Shown here piece by piece: positions 11,764 through 21,913 of a DNA stretch of 64,000 nucleotides; positions within the stretch are counted from its first letter, which is position 1; every line of letters starts with the position of its first letter. Position numbers and translations under genes: made by a program. The stretch lies in assembly GCA_019096195.1 (NCBI GenBank), contig JAGTXK010000220.1, positions 1 to 64,000 on the forward strand, given 5' to 3'. The stretch is from Boletus sp. NGJ (lineage: Eukaryota > Basidiomycota > Agaricomycetes > Boletales > Boletaceae). The notes below the pieces were generated by a model that saw nothing but the letters and a program-made list of their open reading frames with translations, ran no database searches and was not told the DNA's origin.

Positions 11764-13283
11764 GAAGGCAATCAAACTGTTATTTCTAGTTAACAACTGA
11801 AAAAAATCTTGTACAAGTTTGAGTGGTTAAAAAGGTTAACCTGATATCAATAGAAAATCATAATAAATAAAAGAAGGAAAAACAAACAAACAAACAAACA
11901 AACAAACAAACAGATAATGGACACAAGTCATCATAACAGAGATTATAATTTATAAAGCAAGTTCACACCTTTTAATGGGACAAGGATTTCCTTCTATGAC
12001 TCCATCCTCTTTTCTCTTACTCTTTGAAAGCAAGCAAAATAAGATAAATATTTTTAACAATGAGAGTGCACATATGTTAGATAAATTCCTGTCAGTTGAC
12101 TTAGTAGACAAATAAATGATGTGCTTGAGATTGAGAAAGACTTTCAACTGTCTTCTTAATGACCCCTTTTTATCAATGAGGAGAGCCATCTCTACTTCAG
12201 TTTCCTCCTTCTGTTAATTCAAGATTATGGATTTTTTGCAAATGATTGTCATCCATAACACAAAAGATGAATAAGGGCTGAGCTAGATTCCATTTACCCT
12301 TCACATTGTCTAACCAATTCTTTTAATCAATCACTTGTTGGCTAGGTGCATAATCTGCATCAAAAGCCTAATATTTATCAGTATTGAAATATTCAATCCA
12401 GGAGGCACACACTTTCATGAAAACCCATCATTTAAGTCTAAGGTTTCTTCTGGAGTGTGTGACTAGCTAGTGTGCAAATAGCATTTAGACTGTTGAGTTG
12501 CACATTCCAAGCTTCTTGATTTTTCCTGCCATTAATGACAAGCTTTTGGAAGGCTCAGTGTGTGGTGTGAAGATTGCTGACATTATATAATAGTGAATTT
12601 TTGATAACAACATATCAGAATACAAACATTACATACCCATCCCAATCTCCAAATGTGCATAAACCAACTGTGTGCATGAATCCATGAAGTCAAATGCTTA
12701 TGGTTCAAAAATCCTCATCTTTATTTGTTTCCAGTTTGTAAACAATCATTTTTATCCAATATGGATTGATTATGAATGGATCATCAATCACTGTAACTTT
12801 TTTTAACAGATTGTCAATGGGTGATTCTAAGTTCAGTGTGTTAGGACAAGGATTGATTTTATGACTTGATGAGGGTCAATTGAGCATTGTTCCATTTTTT
12901 GTAAATAAGCATGGCAGCCGAATCTGCAAGATATAATATTGAATGGTTGTAAGGGTGTGGGAGGGTTGAAAATATGTGGCATTCATTGTACTATATATAT
13001 CTAGGTTACAGTGCCTTTCTGCTTAGTGCTACTACCACTTATGGTACCTATTGGCAAAGGGGTCTCTTTCCCACTCAGAATAGGTTTTAGGTGATCTTTC
13101 CTTAGATGTCCTTTTGAGAGGAAGAAGATAAGATGGATCTTGCAGTCAAATCGTGCCTCCTTTTATGCTATTCTACTAGAGGCTGTGTTGATTTCAGATT
13201 TATTCTTTTGTCTTGAGCCATTAGTGCCTCTAGAGGAGAGTACACCCAAATTGAATTAGTTATGACTCAAGTGGAGTTATAAT
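11764..13283. other. No gene recognised; AAAC microsatellite
   Basis: The stretch contains an (AAAC)n run at about 11,880-11,911 and otherwise AT-rich, CpG-poor sequence without a coding signal I can support. It ends at the ATAAT duplication of the young gypsy element. Confidence 0.5.
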
Positions 13284-13359
13284 TGTAATAATATGGGAAA
13301 TTTTCAAACTTTTCAAACGCTCACTTACTTTTCATTTTCTTCACCTCTTTTCTTCATAA

Positions 13360-13434
13360 GTCACGTGACTGTGCACGTGACCGTGGAAACATATCACATG
13401 ATAGGTCTAGAACCTATGACGTCATATGACATCA
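13360..13434 (+). promoter_or_regulatory. U3 module: two E-boxes and a CRE
   Basis: CACGTG occurs at 13,362-13,367 (inside the palindrome GTCACGTGAC) and at 13,374-13,379. TGACGTCA occurs at 13,417-13,424, followed by the one-step variant TGACATCA at 13,427-13,434. These are known binding sites of bHLH (Cbf1/Pho4/USF class) and bZIP (ATF/CREB class) proteins. The same module is at 19,306-19,379 in the 3' LTR. Use by host factors is inference. Confidence 0.6.
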
Positions 13435-13553
13435 TACCTCATGTGATCCACGACCTTTTAATTTCCGCTCTTCTCACACAGCCCTATTAATCTCCGTCTT
13501 ACCATACGTAGTAATTTATCACATGCACAGCCTGGTCCGTGCGCATTCTCATC

Positions 13554-13601
13554 ATGTATATAAACTAGCACTTAGACGACTGGTATCCCCAGTCTAATCC
13601 A
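13554..13601 (+). promoter_or_regulatory. TATA box and predicted start with self-primer
   Basis: TGTATATAAA is followed about 34 nt later by CAGTCTAATCCA (13,590-13,601), the place where an RNA polymerase II transcript should start. This 12-mer is the exact reverse complement of the primer-binding site at 13,769-13,780. Confidence 0.7.
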
Positions 13602-13768
13602 CTTGTATCTTCCTCCAATAACCTATTAGCTTCGGCCATCGGTCGTCGTAGGGTTAGGAATATCCAGGACTAAGACTCTCCCACCTGATTCGTTCAGCCA
13701 GGACTCGTGTAGCCTGCAAAGCATTTCCGAGCCTTGTGGTTTGTTTTCCGAAAGGGATTCATAACACT

Positions 13769-13780
13769 TGGATTAGACTG
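13769..13780 (+). other. Primer-binding site, self-primed (Tf1-like)
   Basis: TGGATTAGACTG lies two bases inside the 5' LTR end and pairs perfectly with CAGTCTAATCCA of the R region. Pairing stops at 12 bp on both sides. In Tf1-type elements the 5' end of the mRNA folds back onto such a site and primes reverse transcription after cleavage. A tRNA origin cannot be fully excluded, but no tRNA match is needed. Confidence 0.75.
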
Positions 13781-14382
13781 CTATACACAACGCTCGGACT
13801 CCAGAGCTAAGGAGATATACGCGGGCCCAGCGTTTTAAGGGACATCTGCATAGTATTCACCACTTGACGGTGACGAGAAAAGAACTCGCCGAAACTCTTG
13901 CATACACGCTCGTCCGGCGTACTAAATAAGGATAACGTTGCTGCCGGGCATAGTGCACTAGCCCCACTTCTCAGGTGGTTGCCGACTTGAGCGTACGCTG
14001 GTTCTACGATAGTGAACCCAGGTTCTCGTGATTACCTGTGACGTCACGAAGTAGCGATTAAGGAGATTTATCTCGCCTTTCTCCCGTGCTACACCTGCTT
14101 GTAGTAAAAGCAGTCATCCTCCGGTCCCCCATCACCGTTGCCCATCATTTTCAACGACCTCTACTTCGACTCCTACGAAGGCGTAGGAACCCCAGAACCG
14201 GATTGCAAGATATCTGGTAGTAAGGTTCTGAAAGAAGACCGACGCAGGAAAAGGAAAACTTATATCAGAAACCCCGACAAAGTCAGACCTCTTCGCCCCT
14301 CCTCCGCATTCGCACTCTACCGCATTCAATACTTCCGCTCCTACCTCCGCCCCACATCACTTCCTAAGACCAAACCCTCGAT

Positions 14383-15551
14383 ATGTCTAGAGTCGACATT
14401 GACGAACTCGTCCAAAAACTCGCCGACCTTACTCAGGAACGCGACAAGGAAAACATCACAAAGAAAATCGCTGATCCTGGGAAATGGGACGGCACAAGGT
14501 CATCCTTCCGCCCTTGGTGGATAAAGCTCCGTCTCTGGGTTGACGCCCAGAAATGGAAAAATAACAAGATCATGGACATCGCTGTCCTCTCCCGTCTCGA
14601 AGGAAAAGCGGAATCCTTCGCACAATTGATCATGGAGCACTACCTCAGATGAGGAAGCTACCATCGAGACGGACGCAAACGGGACTCTTGCTACCGGCAA
14701 AAGGAGCCAGATGCTTGGCCCACTTGGAATAGGTTACAGGAGCAGATCAAAACCCACTTCTGTATCGATACCTTGGCCCACGAGTCATTAAGGAAACTCG
14801 AGGCCTTGAAACAAAACGGTCACCCTATTGACCTATTCCTACAACAGGTTTGAGATCTTGAGAAAAGAGTCGTATATCGACGATCACCACGCCGAAGTTC
14901 TACTGAAAAAGGCAGTAGACTTCAAAATCTACGAACGATCTCGTTTGAATAGCCCCGCCCGCAACTTTGACTACGAAGACCTAGTCATAAACTATAGAAC
15001 AATAGGTCGGGCATTCGAACAGATCGCGAACGAGCGTGGCCCCCCTCATAGATCTCAACCCCCACGCTCCTCATTCCCTCCTCCACGTGGGCAGCCCCCA
15101 CACAATTCATATCGCCCAACCTACACGGCAGTAGGAACACAACCGGGTCGCGGTGCGCCCATGGAAATAGGTGTCCAGCAGGCTGGACCTTCCAAGGAAA
15201 CCAGAACCTGTTTCCACTGTGGCAAACCCGGCCACATTAAACCTAACTGCCCGACGAACCCTTTCAAACGGACTGGTCGTCCACCTATGCAACGCCAGAT
15301 TTGGGACTGGAACCAAGGCTCGTACATCGAGCAAAATCAGGGAGAAAACGAGGATCCCTCTTTTTTTAACGAAACCCAATCTCGCGCATACGCACAACGA
15401 CCACTCCCGCAACCTCCCGTCAGCTACAGCGGCACCAAGTGTAGCAGCAAGGACCTATGTTTCCGATGAGGCGGAAGCATACTATCGAGACAAGTTCGAG
15501 GTGGAAGCAAAAGCCCGAGCTGCACAGGCTTTAAATGGACAGCGCCAATGA
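14383..15551 (+). CDS. gag: Gag of gypsy A (frameshifted)
   Basis: Capsid and nucleocapsid protein that packages the element RNA. It starts at ATG 14,383 (MSRVDIDELVQKL) and reads through FRPWWIKLRLWVDAQKW, a typical retrotransposon Gag block. The frame then changes near 14,640-14,710, again near 14,848 (one extra G before FEILRKES), and again near 15,430. The zinc knuckle CFHCGKPGHIKPNC (CX2CX4HX4C) is near 15,210. In the last frame it ends at TGA 15,549-15,551, overlapping the ATG of the protease frame (ATGA). The shifts are single-base changes, so they may be real mutations or uncorrected read errors. Confidence 0.85.
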
Positions 15552-16264
15552 GTACAGAGGGAACTCAGCGGCAAGAACTTTCTTCTTCTTTTTCATCTTC
15601 TCTTACGACATGTACAAGTACCGATTTTCCTATCTCCGATCTCTCCGCTGTACTACGTAAACTATCAATGAAATCTGCGAGGGCGTCTCAATTGAGCGCG
15701 GCACCAGAATTAAGTGTACTTAATTCCCTCGTAAAACAACAAAAAATATCGAATATCTATAAACCCACAAAGGTCACGTTAAACCAAGCATCTACACTTT
15801 CCTATGGTGGAGAATTTTCACTCGAAACCATAGTATCGTGCAACGTTAACGGCCAGTGGTCGCGTTACCGTTTCCAGTCCCTCCTGGATTCGGGAGCGTC
15901 GCATACTTTCATAGATCAGGACTATGTAAAACGTCACGGAATACCTTTTTATACCATCGACAACCCCATTAAGATACATAACGCTGACGGTTCGGAAGGA
16001 GCAATCGGACCGATCCGTCACGCGGTAACACTGATGGTGGAAATAGAAGGACACTACGAAGTCATAGACGCGTACATATCTAAATTAGGAACTCATCGAA
16101 TGATCATCGGGTATGACTGGCTATATCGTCATAACCCTGACATCGATTGGGTAAAACAGACAATCATGTTTCCTCGCTGTACCTCCTACTGTAAAATTAT
16201 GGGCCTAGGACCCACTTCCTCTTACGAAGCCGGCTCAACTACGTACAATAGAAGAAGGACTTAA
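15548..16264 (+). CDS. pol: Protease region of Pol, gypsy A
   Basis: Open frame of 238 codons starting at ATG 15,548, whose ATG overlaps the Gag stop. The aspartic protease active site reads LLDSGASHTFID (about residues 114-125), followed by the family blocks IHNADGS and MIIGYDWLYRHNPDIDW. It cleaves Gag-Pol in the particle. The catalytic Asp is intact here, unlike in the three decayed relatives in this window. The frame runs out at 16,264; the true continuation (EEGLKEKVPL) is one base out of phase from about 16,245, so the link to RT is broken as written. Confidence 0.88.
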   Translation: MSTEGTQRQELSSSFSSSLTTCTSTDFPISDLSAVLRKLSMKSARASQLSAAPELSVLNSLVKQQKISNIYKPTKVTLNQASTLSYGGEFSLETIVSCNVNGQWSRYRFQSLLDSGASHTFIDQDYVKRHGIPFYTIDNPIKIHNADGSEGAIGPIRHAVTLMVEIEGHYEVIDAYISKLGTHRMIIGYDWLYRHNPDIDWVKQTIMFPRCTSYCKIMGLGPTSSYEAGSTTYNRRRT

Positions 16265-16328
16265 AGAAAAAGTTCCATTAACTTATCACGAATTTTTAGA
16301 TGTCTTTTCGGAGAAAGAATCTCAGAGG

Positions 16329-18332
16329 ATGCCTTTACGAAAACACTGGGATCATGCAATCGATCTCAAAGAAGACTTCATCCCCAAGAAAGGACGTGTT
16401 ATTCCCCTTTCGGACATCGAGATGGAAGAAGTCAGAACGTTCATCGAAAAGGAAGTCAAAAAGGGTTATGTCAAACCCTCCAAATCTCCACAGACATCTC
16501 CCGTCTTCTTCATTCCTAAAAAAGACGGCAAAAAACGAATGGTTATGGACTACCGCTATTTAAACGAAGGAATGATCAAGAATTCCTATCCACTCCCTCT
16601 TATCCCGCAATTAATTGATCGACTCAAAAACGCGGATCTATTTACGGCTATGGATCTCCGATGGGGATATAACAATGTCCGCATCAAAGAAGGCGATGAA
16701 TGGAAAGCGGCATTCGTTACCCCTATTGGAGCATACGAACCTACCGTTATGTATTTCGGTCTCACGAACTCTCCCCCCACGTTTCAAACGATGATGAACG
16801 ATATATTTAACGACATGTATGCGGTAGTCGTCATCTACATCGACGACATTATGATATTCACATCAAAAAAGACAAAAGAGCAACACGAAGAAGTTGTAAA
16901 GGAAGTTTTACGCCGTCTCCGCGAAAACGACCTTTACGTAAAACCAGAAAAGTGTACCTTCTCGGCAGAAAAAGTAGATTTCTTAGGAATGGTGGTATCT
17001 AAAGAGGGGGTAGAAATGCAGTCGAAGAAAGTAGCTGGGGTCATGGATTGGCCAATTCCTACTCGCTTGAAGCAACTTCAAGGCTTTCTCGGACTCTGTA
17101 ATTATTATAGACGATTCATAGAAGGCTTCGCACAAATCGCGCGACCCCTGAACGATCTTACCAAGAAAGACGTTCCATTCAAATGGGGTCCAGATCAACA
17201 AGAAGCATTCACGAACTTAAAAAGAAAATTTACGGAAGCGCCACTTCTCGCGTATCCTAATCGCGATCAAGAAATGCGCGTGGAAACCGATGCCTCAGAC
17301 ATCGCCACGGGAGCAGTGCTCTCCACCTTATGCAATGACAGTAACTGGCGACCAGTCGCCTTTATCTCTCACTCTTTTGACAGCGCAGAGCGCAACTACC
17401 CGATCTACGATAAAGAATTACTTGCAGTAATTCGCGCCCTAGAAGAATGGCGCCATTATTTAATTGGTCGCGAAAGGTTTGAAATCTGGACTGACCATAA
17501 AAATCTAGAATATTGGAAGAAGCCTCAAACGCTTAGCGGACGTCAAGCACGTTGGCACGCGCTTCTTCAAGAATTTAATTATTCTTTCGTATACAAACCT
17601 GGATCGTCCAATGGGAGAGCCGATGCTCTATCTCGACGACCAGATCACGGTGACGCAGTTGTAGATCACAATCAAAACGTCACCGTTCTCCCTCCTTCTA
17701 TATTTATAAATCACGTTTCTCTTTCTTCCGATCTCATGACAAAAATACAAAAAGAATCTAAAAAACATAACGTCGATGCTATAAACAATTTCCTTTTCTA
17801 CTCAGAACTTAATCTATTCAAAAACGAAAAAGATCAAATCTACGTACCTGAATCTCTACGTACCGAAATCATTACATTATGTCATGATTCGCCTATTGCA
17901 GGACACGGCGGTCATTCTAAAACTATACATACTCTTTCTCGATATTTCTCGTGGCCAGGAGTCACAAAGGACGTAAAAACTTACGTAGATCACTGCCAAG
18001 TGTGCGCCCTCACGAAGGGTAAGCAAAATGCACCGGCAGGAAAAGTCATCCCTCTTCCCGCAGCAAAAAGACCATGGGAAGACTTATCAGTAGATTTCAT
18101 TACAGGCTTACCGCCTTCACAATCATTTACCGCTATATGTGTTGTTGTGGACAGATTCTCAAAAGAAGTTATTTTTATACCAACTTACGATACATGTTCC
18201 TCAAAGATCTTGCTATTCTATTTAGAGACCATGTCTGGTCAACACATGGACTCCCCTCTACCCTCGTATCAGATCGAGGACCACAATTCGTTTCTGCTTT
18301 CACCCAAGAGCTTTGTAAGCTTCTTGGCATAA
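16329..18332 (+). CDS. pol: RT, RNase H and N-terminal integrase, gypsy A
   Basis: Open frame of 667 codons. The reverse transcriptase has the catalytic YIDD at about residues 170-173 and the block [14 protein letters not shown] upstream. RNase H follows with [25 protein letters not shown] and [10 protein letters not shown]. The integrase zinc finger reads [12 protein letters not shown]...CQVC (about residues 519-557), and the first catalytic Asp is in [12 protein letters not shown] (about 588). Upstream codons continue in the same frame (HEFLDVFSEKESQR), so 16,329 is probably an internal Met. The last about 40 residues are out of frame: a one-base loss near 18,207 moves the integrase into the next frame. 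Confidence 0.93.
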   Translation: MPLRKHWDHAIDLKEDFIPKKGRVIPLSDIEMEEVRTFIEKEVKKGYVKPSKSPQTSPVFFIPKKDGKKRMVMDYRYLNEGMIKNSYPLPLIPQLIDRLKNADLFTAMDLRWGYNNVRIKEGDEWKAAFVTPIGAYEPTVMYFGLTNSPPTFQTMMNDIFNDMYAVVVIYIDDIMIFTSKKTKEQHEEVVKEVLRRLRENDLYVKPEKCTFSAEKVDFLGMVVSKEGVEMQSKKVAGVMDWPIPTRLKQLQGFLGLCNYYRRFIEGFAQIARPLNDLTKKDVPFKWGPDQQEAFTNLKRKFTEAPLLAYPNRDQEMRVETDASDIATGAVLSTLCNDSNWRPVAFISHSFDSAERNYPIYDKELLAVIRALEEWRHYLIGRERFEIWTDHKNLEYWKKPQTLSGRQARWHALLQEFNYSFVYKPGSSNGRADALSRRPDHGDAVVDHNQNVTVLPPSIFINHVSLSSDLMTKIQKESKKHNVDAINNFLFYSELNLFKNEKDQIYVPESLRTEIITLCHDSPIAGHGGHSKTIHTLSRYFSWPGVTKDVKTYVDHCQVCALTKGKQNAPAGKVIPLPAAKRPWEDLSVDFITGLPPSQSFTAICVVVDRFSKEVIFIPTYDTCSSKILLFYLETMSGQHMDSPLPSYQIEDHNSFLLSPKSFVSFLA

Positions 18333-19216
18333 AACAAAAAATCTCTACGGCATACCATCCACAAACAGACGGACAAACCGAACGCATTAATCGAGATCTC
18401 GAACAGTATCTCGTGCATATGCCGGAAAGAAACAAAACGACTGGGTCGAATGGCTGAAGTTAGCCCAATTCTCTCACAATAACACCGTCACTACGGCCAC
18501 TGGAGAAATTCCCTTTAAAATCACACGAAACTACATACCACGAATGGGTTTCGAAGGATCTCTCACGGGTTTTGCAGACGAAATTGGGCGTAACCATAAG
18601 AGATTGAAGAAGCGCTGGAAGCTACACGAGAGAGGATGATCACCTCTTCCGATAAAAAACGATCCTACAGCACCAGAATATTCTATTGGTCAGCAAGTCT
18701 GGCTTTCAACAGATAAATTAAAACTTCCTTATACGGCGAAAGAAACTTACACAAAAATGGATTGGTCCCTACGTTATCACTAGGGTACTTCCTAACGCCG
18801 TAACGCTCAAACTACCTAATTCTGTTCACATCCATCCAACTGTGAACATTTCTCGCGTCAAACCATATAGAGATACGCTGCCTGGACAGCCTAAATCTCG
18901 TCCCGACGCTATAGAAATTGACGAAGAAGGTGAAGAGCAGTTTGAAGTTGATTATATCGCCGCTTCCAGGATGAAAAGAGGCAAAATAGAATATTTGGTT
19001 CATTGGAAGGGTTATGATGAAACCGATAGAACCTGGGAATCTGAAGACATTCACGTAACTGCACCGGATGCAGTTCAAGATTTCCATCGTCTTAATCCTT
19101 CCGCACCACGCAAGCTTCGTGGTTTATCATTTTCAGCTTTCGCTTCTTTATTCTCACCTTATGAAAATTTCACCGAAAACGAAAAAACAACGACTCGTCT
19201 GGAATTCGAGTCTTAA
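18200..19216 (+). CDS. pol: Integrase core, C-terminus and chromodomain, gypsy A
   Basis: Continuation of integrase in shifted frames. [10 protein letters not shown] and [12 protein letters not shown] carry the second catalytic Asp, and [19 protein letters not shown] carries the catalytic Glu. One more shift lies near 18,408 and several between 18,600 and 18,800. From 18,842 a 124-codon frame is open to TAA near 19,216, containing [14 protein letters not shown] and a chromodomain ([21 protein letters not shown]...WESEDI, about 18,940-19,060). Chromodomains of this clade steer integration to marked chromatin. The stop lies directly before the polypurine tract. Confidence 0.88.
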
Positions 19217-19224
19217 AGAGGGGG
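19215..19224 (+). other. Polypurine tract, gypsy A
   Basis: AAAGAGGGGG followed by TAG and the 3' LTR. It is the plus-strand primer site. Element B has the equivalent AAAAAGGGGG followed by TAA. Confidence 0.85.
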
Positions 19225-19227
19225 TAG

Positions 19228-19712
19228 TGTAATAATATGGGAAATTTTCAAACTTTTCAAACGCTCACTTACTTTTCATCTTCTTCACCCTTTTCTTCTC
19301 ATAAGTCACGTGACTGTGCACGTGACCGTGGAAACATATCACATGATAGGTCTAGAACCTATGACGTCATATGACATCATACCTCATGTGATCCACGACC
19401 TTTTAATTTCCGCTCTTCTCACACAGCCCTATTAATCTCTGTCTTACCATACGTAGTAATTTATCACACGCACAGCCTGGTCCGTGCGCATTCTCCCTCA
19501 TGTATATAAACTAGCACTTTGACGACTGGTATCCCCAGTCTAATCCACTTGTATCTTCCTCCAACAACCTATTAGCTTCGGCCATCGGTCGTCGTAGGGT
19601 TGGGAATATCCAGGACTAAGACTCTCCCACCTGATTCGTTCAGCCAGGACTCGTGTAGCCTGCAAAGCATTTCCGAGCCTTGTGGTTTGTTTTCCGAAAG
19701 GGATTCATAACA
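19228..19712 (+). repeat. 3' LTR of gypsy A
   Basis: Matches the 5' LTR except for about ten changes, among them CTCCG/CTCTG, ACATGC/ACACGC, TTAGACG/TTTGACG and small indels near 19,290 and 19,495. Followed by the ATAAT duplication. Confidence 0.95.
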
Positions 19713-19819
19713 ATAATGACTTATAAGGCTATGCTGACTCACATTGATTTAGCCTAACCTGTTCTGTGCTAGCTGAATTTGGAATGTGAAATGAGTATAT
19801 GTGAATATTTGTGCATTTA

Positions 19820-20038
19820 CAGTGGCTCAAAAAACTGTCCGCATGTTTGGTCATTTTTCACTAAACGTGTTATTCCCCAATAACCCCTAACCCTTACCCT
19901 AACATATAGGTGTATGAAATGAAGCACTGACCCTTGGCTTTCTATCCACCAAGGCTTTAAGACATATGAATAAGAATTGATGAACTGGCAGCCATTTCAA
20001 AACAATGACTCATTCGGACAGTTTTTTGACTCTAAATT
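19820..20038 (+). repeat. Left terminal inverted repeat of Tc1 element
   Basis: About 219 bp matching 21,210-21,428 in inverse orientation with few mismatches. The repeat holds CTCAAAAAACTGTCCG at its outer end and the inverse, CGGACAGTTTTTTGAC, at its inner end, so two opposed copies of a likely transposase-binding site frame each arm. Confidence 0.92.
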
Positions 20039-20049
20039 TATCTAGGTAT

Positions 20050-21066
20050 CTAGTACTTGGTATGAGCTCCTTTGGCCTTGATAACTGCTTCAATCCTTCT
20101 AGGCATACTTTCTATCCATTTCTGACACTGTTCCTCATCAATCTTTCCCCACTGCTCCACTACTCTTTCCCACAATTGATGAACACCTGTAGAAGCATTT
20201 TCATAACCTGAGAGGCATCTCTTGAGGTGATTCCAAGTATGTTCAATGGGATTAAGGTCTGGAGATTGTGCAGGCCAGTCCAGAAGCTTGATTCCTTGCT
20301 CTTCAAACCATCTTTGGGCTCTTTTAGAGGTATGCTTGGGATCATTATCTTGTTGAAAGATAATGTCATCTTCTGGAATTCCAGATTCCTCCATGCTTTG
20401 CAGCAACCCCTGCTCCAATATGGCCACATACTGTTCAGCATCCATTCTCCCCTCCACCTCACTCAAAATCCCCACTCCATTCCACCCTATGCAGCCCCAT
20501 ACCATCAGTGAACCTCCTCCAAACTTGACTGTGCCTTGGACCTCTCTAGCAATTAGCCCCTCTCCTTTCTTTTTCCACACATACTCTTGCCCATCTGACC
20601 CAATCCTATTGATCTTGGTCTCATCTGACCATATAACTCTCTTCCAGTCCTCCACAGTCCAATGCTGGTACTTGAGAGCAAAGGCTAATCTTCTTTTCTT
20701 GTGACCACTAGAAAGCAGTGGCTTTTTCTTCTTTACCACAGCCTTTAAGGAGGCTTCCTTGAGAGTATTTCTAACAGTCTGAGGACAGACGGGGGTATCA
20801 ATAATGGCATTGATGTATTGGGCAGCATGAACAGCATCCCTGGCCTTGCCAGTAATAATTTGCTGAACAATAGCTCTTTTGTTGGTAGAGGTAAGCTTGG
20901 AAGGACAGCCACCAAGAAGCCTAGTCTTCTCTGGCTGGAGTTCCTGAAGCACTTGGCATACTGTAGACTTCCCTAGGCCAGTTTGGGCAGAGATTTTCCT
21001 AGAGGAAAGCCCATGAGAGGAGAGAGAGATGATATTGTTTCTTTGAGAGATGGAAATGGGTTTCAT
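20050..21066 (-). CDS. Tc1-like DD34E transposase, 338 aa
   Basis: Cuts and pastes the element at TA sites. The N-terminus (about residues 1-110) has paired helix-turn-helix DNA-binding segments (GLSSRKISAQTGLGKSTV and CPQTVRNTLKEASL). The catalytic triad is D148 in IWSDETK, D240 in FQQDNDPKH and E275 in SPDLNPIEHTW, with 34 residues between the last two, which is the DD34E spacing of the Tc1 group. Length fits the family. Start is ATG at 21,064-21,066 and stop is TAG at 20,050-20,052. No nuclear signal was tested; the Lys/Arg clusters near 111-126 are candidates. The frame is unbroken, in contrast to nearly every other element here. Confidence 0.96.
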   Translation of the reverse strand: MKPISISQRNNIISLSSHGLSSRKISAQTGLGKSTVCQVLQELQPEKTRLLGGCPSKLTSTNKRAIVQQIITGKARDAVHAAQYINAIIDTPVCPQTVRNTLKEASLKAVVKKKKPLLSSGHKKRRLAFALKYQHWTVEDWKRVIWSDETKINRIGSDGQEYVWKKKGEGLIAREVQGTVKFGGGSLMVWGCIGWNGVGILSEVEGRMDAEQYVAILEQGLLQSMEESGIPEDDIIFQQDNDPKHTSKRAQRWFEEQGIKLLDWPAQSPDLNPIEHTWNHLKRCLSGYENASTGVHQLWERVVEQWGKIDEEQCQKWIESMPRRIEAVIKAKGAHTKY

Positions 21067-21209
21067 GGCAATGGTGGGAAAATAAACATGGAATGATGGG
21101 GTTTATATATGTTGTCTGACACTCAGTTACATAATGGTGACATAATAGAAGCCTTACCAAATGTATGTAATCATATTACAGCATGCTAGGGTCCAATATA
21201 TGTAATCAA

Positions 21210-21428
21210 AACTTAGAGTCAAAAAACTGTCCGAATGAGTCATTGTTTTGAAATGGCTGCCAGTTCATCAATTCTTATTCATATGTCTTAAAGCCTTAAT
21301 GGATAGAAAGCCAAGGGTCAGTGCTTTATTTCATACGCCTATATGTTAGGGTAAGGGTTAGGAGTTATTGGGGAATAATGCGTTTAGTGAAAAATGACCA
21401 AACATGCGGACAGTTTTTTGAGCCACTG
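21210..21428 (-). repeat. Right terminal inverted repeat of Tc1 element
   Basis: Mirror of the left arm, ending ...TTTTTTGAGCCACTG next to TA. It differs from the left arm at a few positions, for example AATGCG here against the expected AACACG. Confidence 0.92.
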
Positions 21429-21430
21429 TA

Positions 21431-21913
21431 TAATCAAGGCTATGATTGGATGGCAGTTTTTGCAGCATCCTAAGCAAGGCAAGGGTCATGTGATTATGCT
21501 GTGTGGATGTGAGAATAAAGATACCAGTCACAGAATTAAAGAATACATAATAGTTGTAGCTAGCAATAACTAGTTAGTAATAGTGGTGCTGGAAGATTTA
21601 TTCATATCTTCTCAGTGGACAGTTGGATGTGTATGAAACTTGGTAGGGGAATAGGCCTTAGTGTAGCCTTTTATATGATACTGAAAATATAATCATGATT
21701 CCACATGATTTTTTTTTTGTGCAGGTCACCATCATCAGATTCAAAGAATCAGATACACTATCCTAAAAACCAAAGAGGATGAAGCTGAAGTGCAACCTTA
21801 TGATGATATGTAGTTAGTTATGTGGAATTATATTATTCTACAGTAATTATGGACCAGCCCTATGAAAGAGAAATGGTCTTCTTAATGCTATAGCAAATTC
21901 TCCAATAACACAA
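21431..21913. other. No gene recognised
   Basis: AT-rich flank between the Tc1 element and the integrase relic. It probably belongs to the same old retroelement but carries no readable domain. Confidence 0.35.

Larger units (their letters stand above)
13284..13766 (+). repeat. 5' LTR of gypsy A
   Basis: Starts TGTAATAATATGGG and ends GATTCATAACA. The U3 part carries two CACGTG boxes and a TGACGTCA box. A TATA box lies at about 13,555-13,563 and the predicted transcript start is near 13,590. Confidence 0.95.
13284..19712 (+). mobile_element. Full-length Ty3/gypsy chromovirus, family A
   Basis: The element has two LTRs (483 and 485 bp) with about ten differences between them, close to 98% identity by eye. 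It is flanked by ATAAT on both sides (13,279-13,283 and 19,713-19,717). Order inside: primer-binding site, gag with a zinc knuckle, protease, RT, RNase H, integrase, chromodomain, polypurine tract. CpG is abundant, unlike in its neighbours, so it arrived recently. The coding part has no obvious nonsense point mutations in the correct frames but has several single-base shifts, so as written it could not make a complete Gag or Pol. Confidence 0.95.
19820..21428 (-). mobile_element. Tc1/mariner element with open transposase
   Basis: 1609 bp flanked by TA on both sides (19,818-19,819 and 21,429-21,430), as expected for Tc1/mariner. Inverted repeats of about 219 bp (19,820-20,038 and 21,210-21,428) begin CAGTGGCTCAAAAAACTG. 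One uninterrupted transposase frame lies between them. With an open frame, long intact ends and intact TA sites, it could be active or recently active. Confidence 0.95.
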
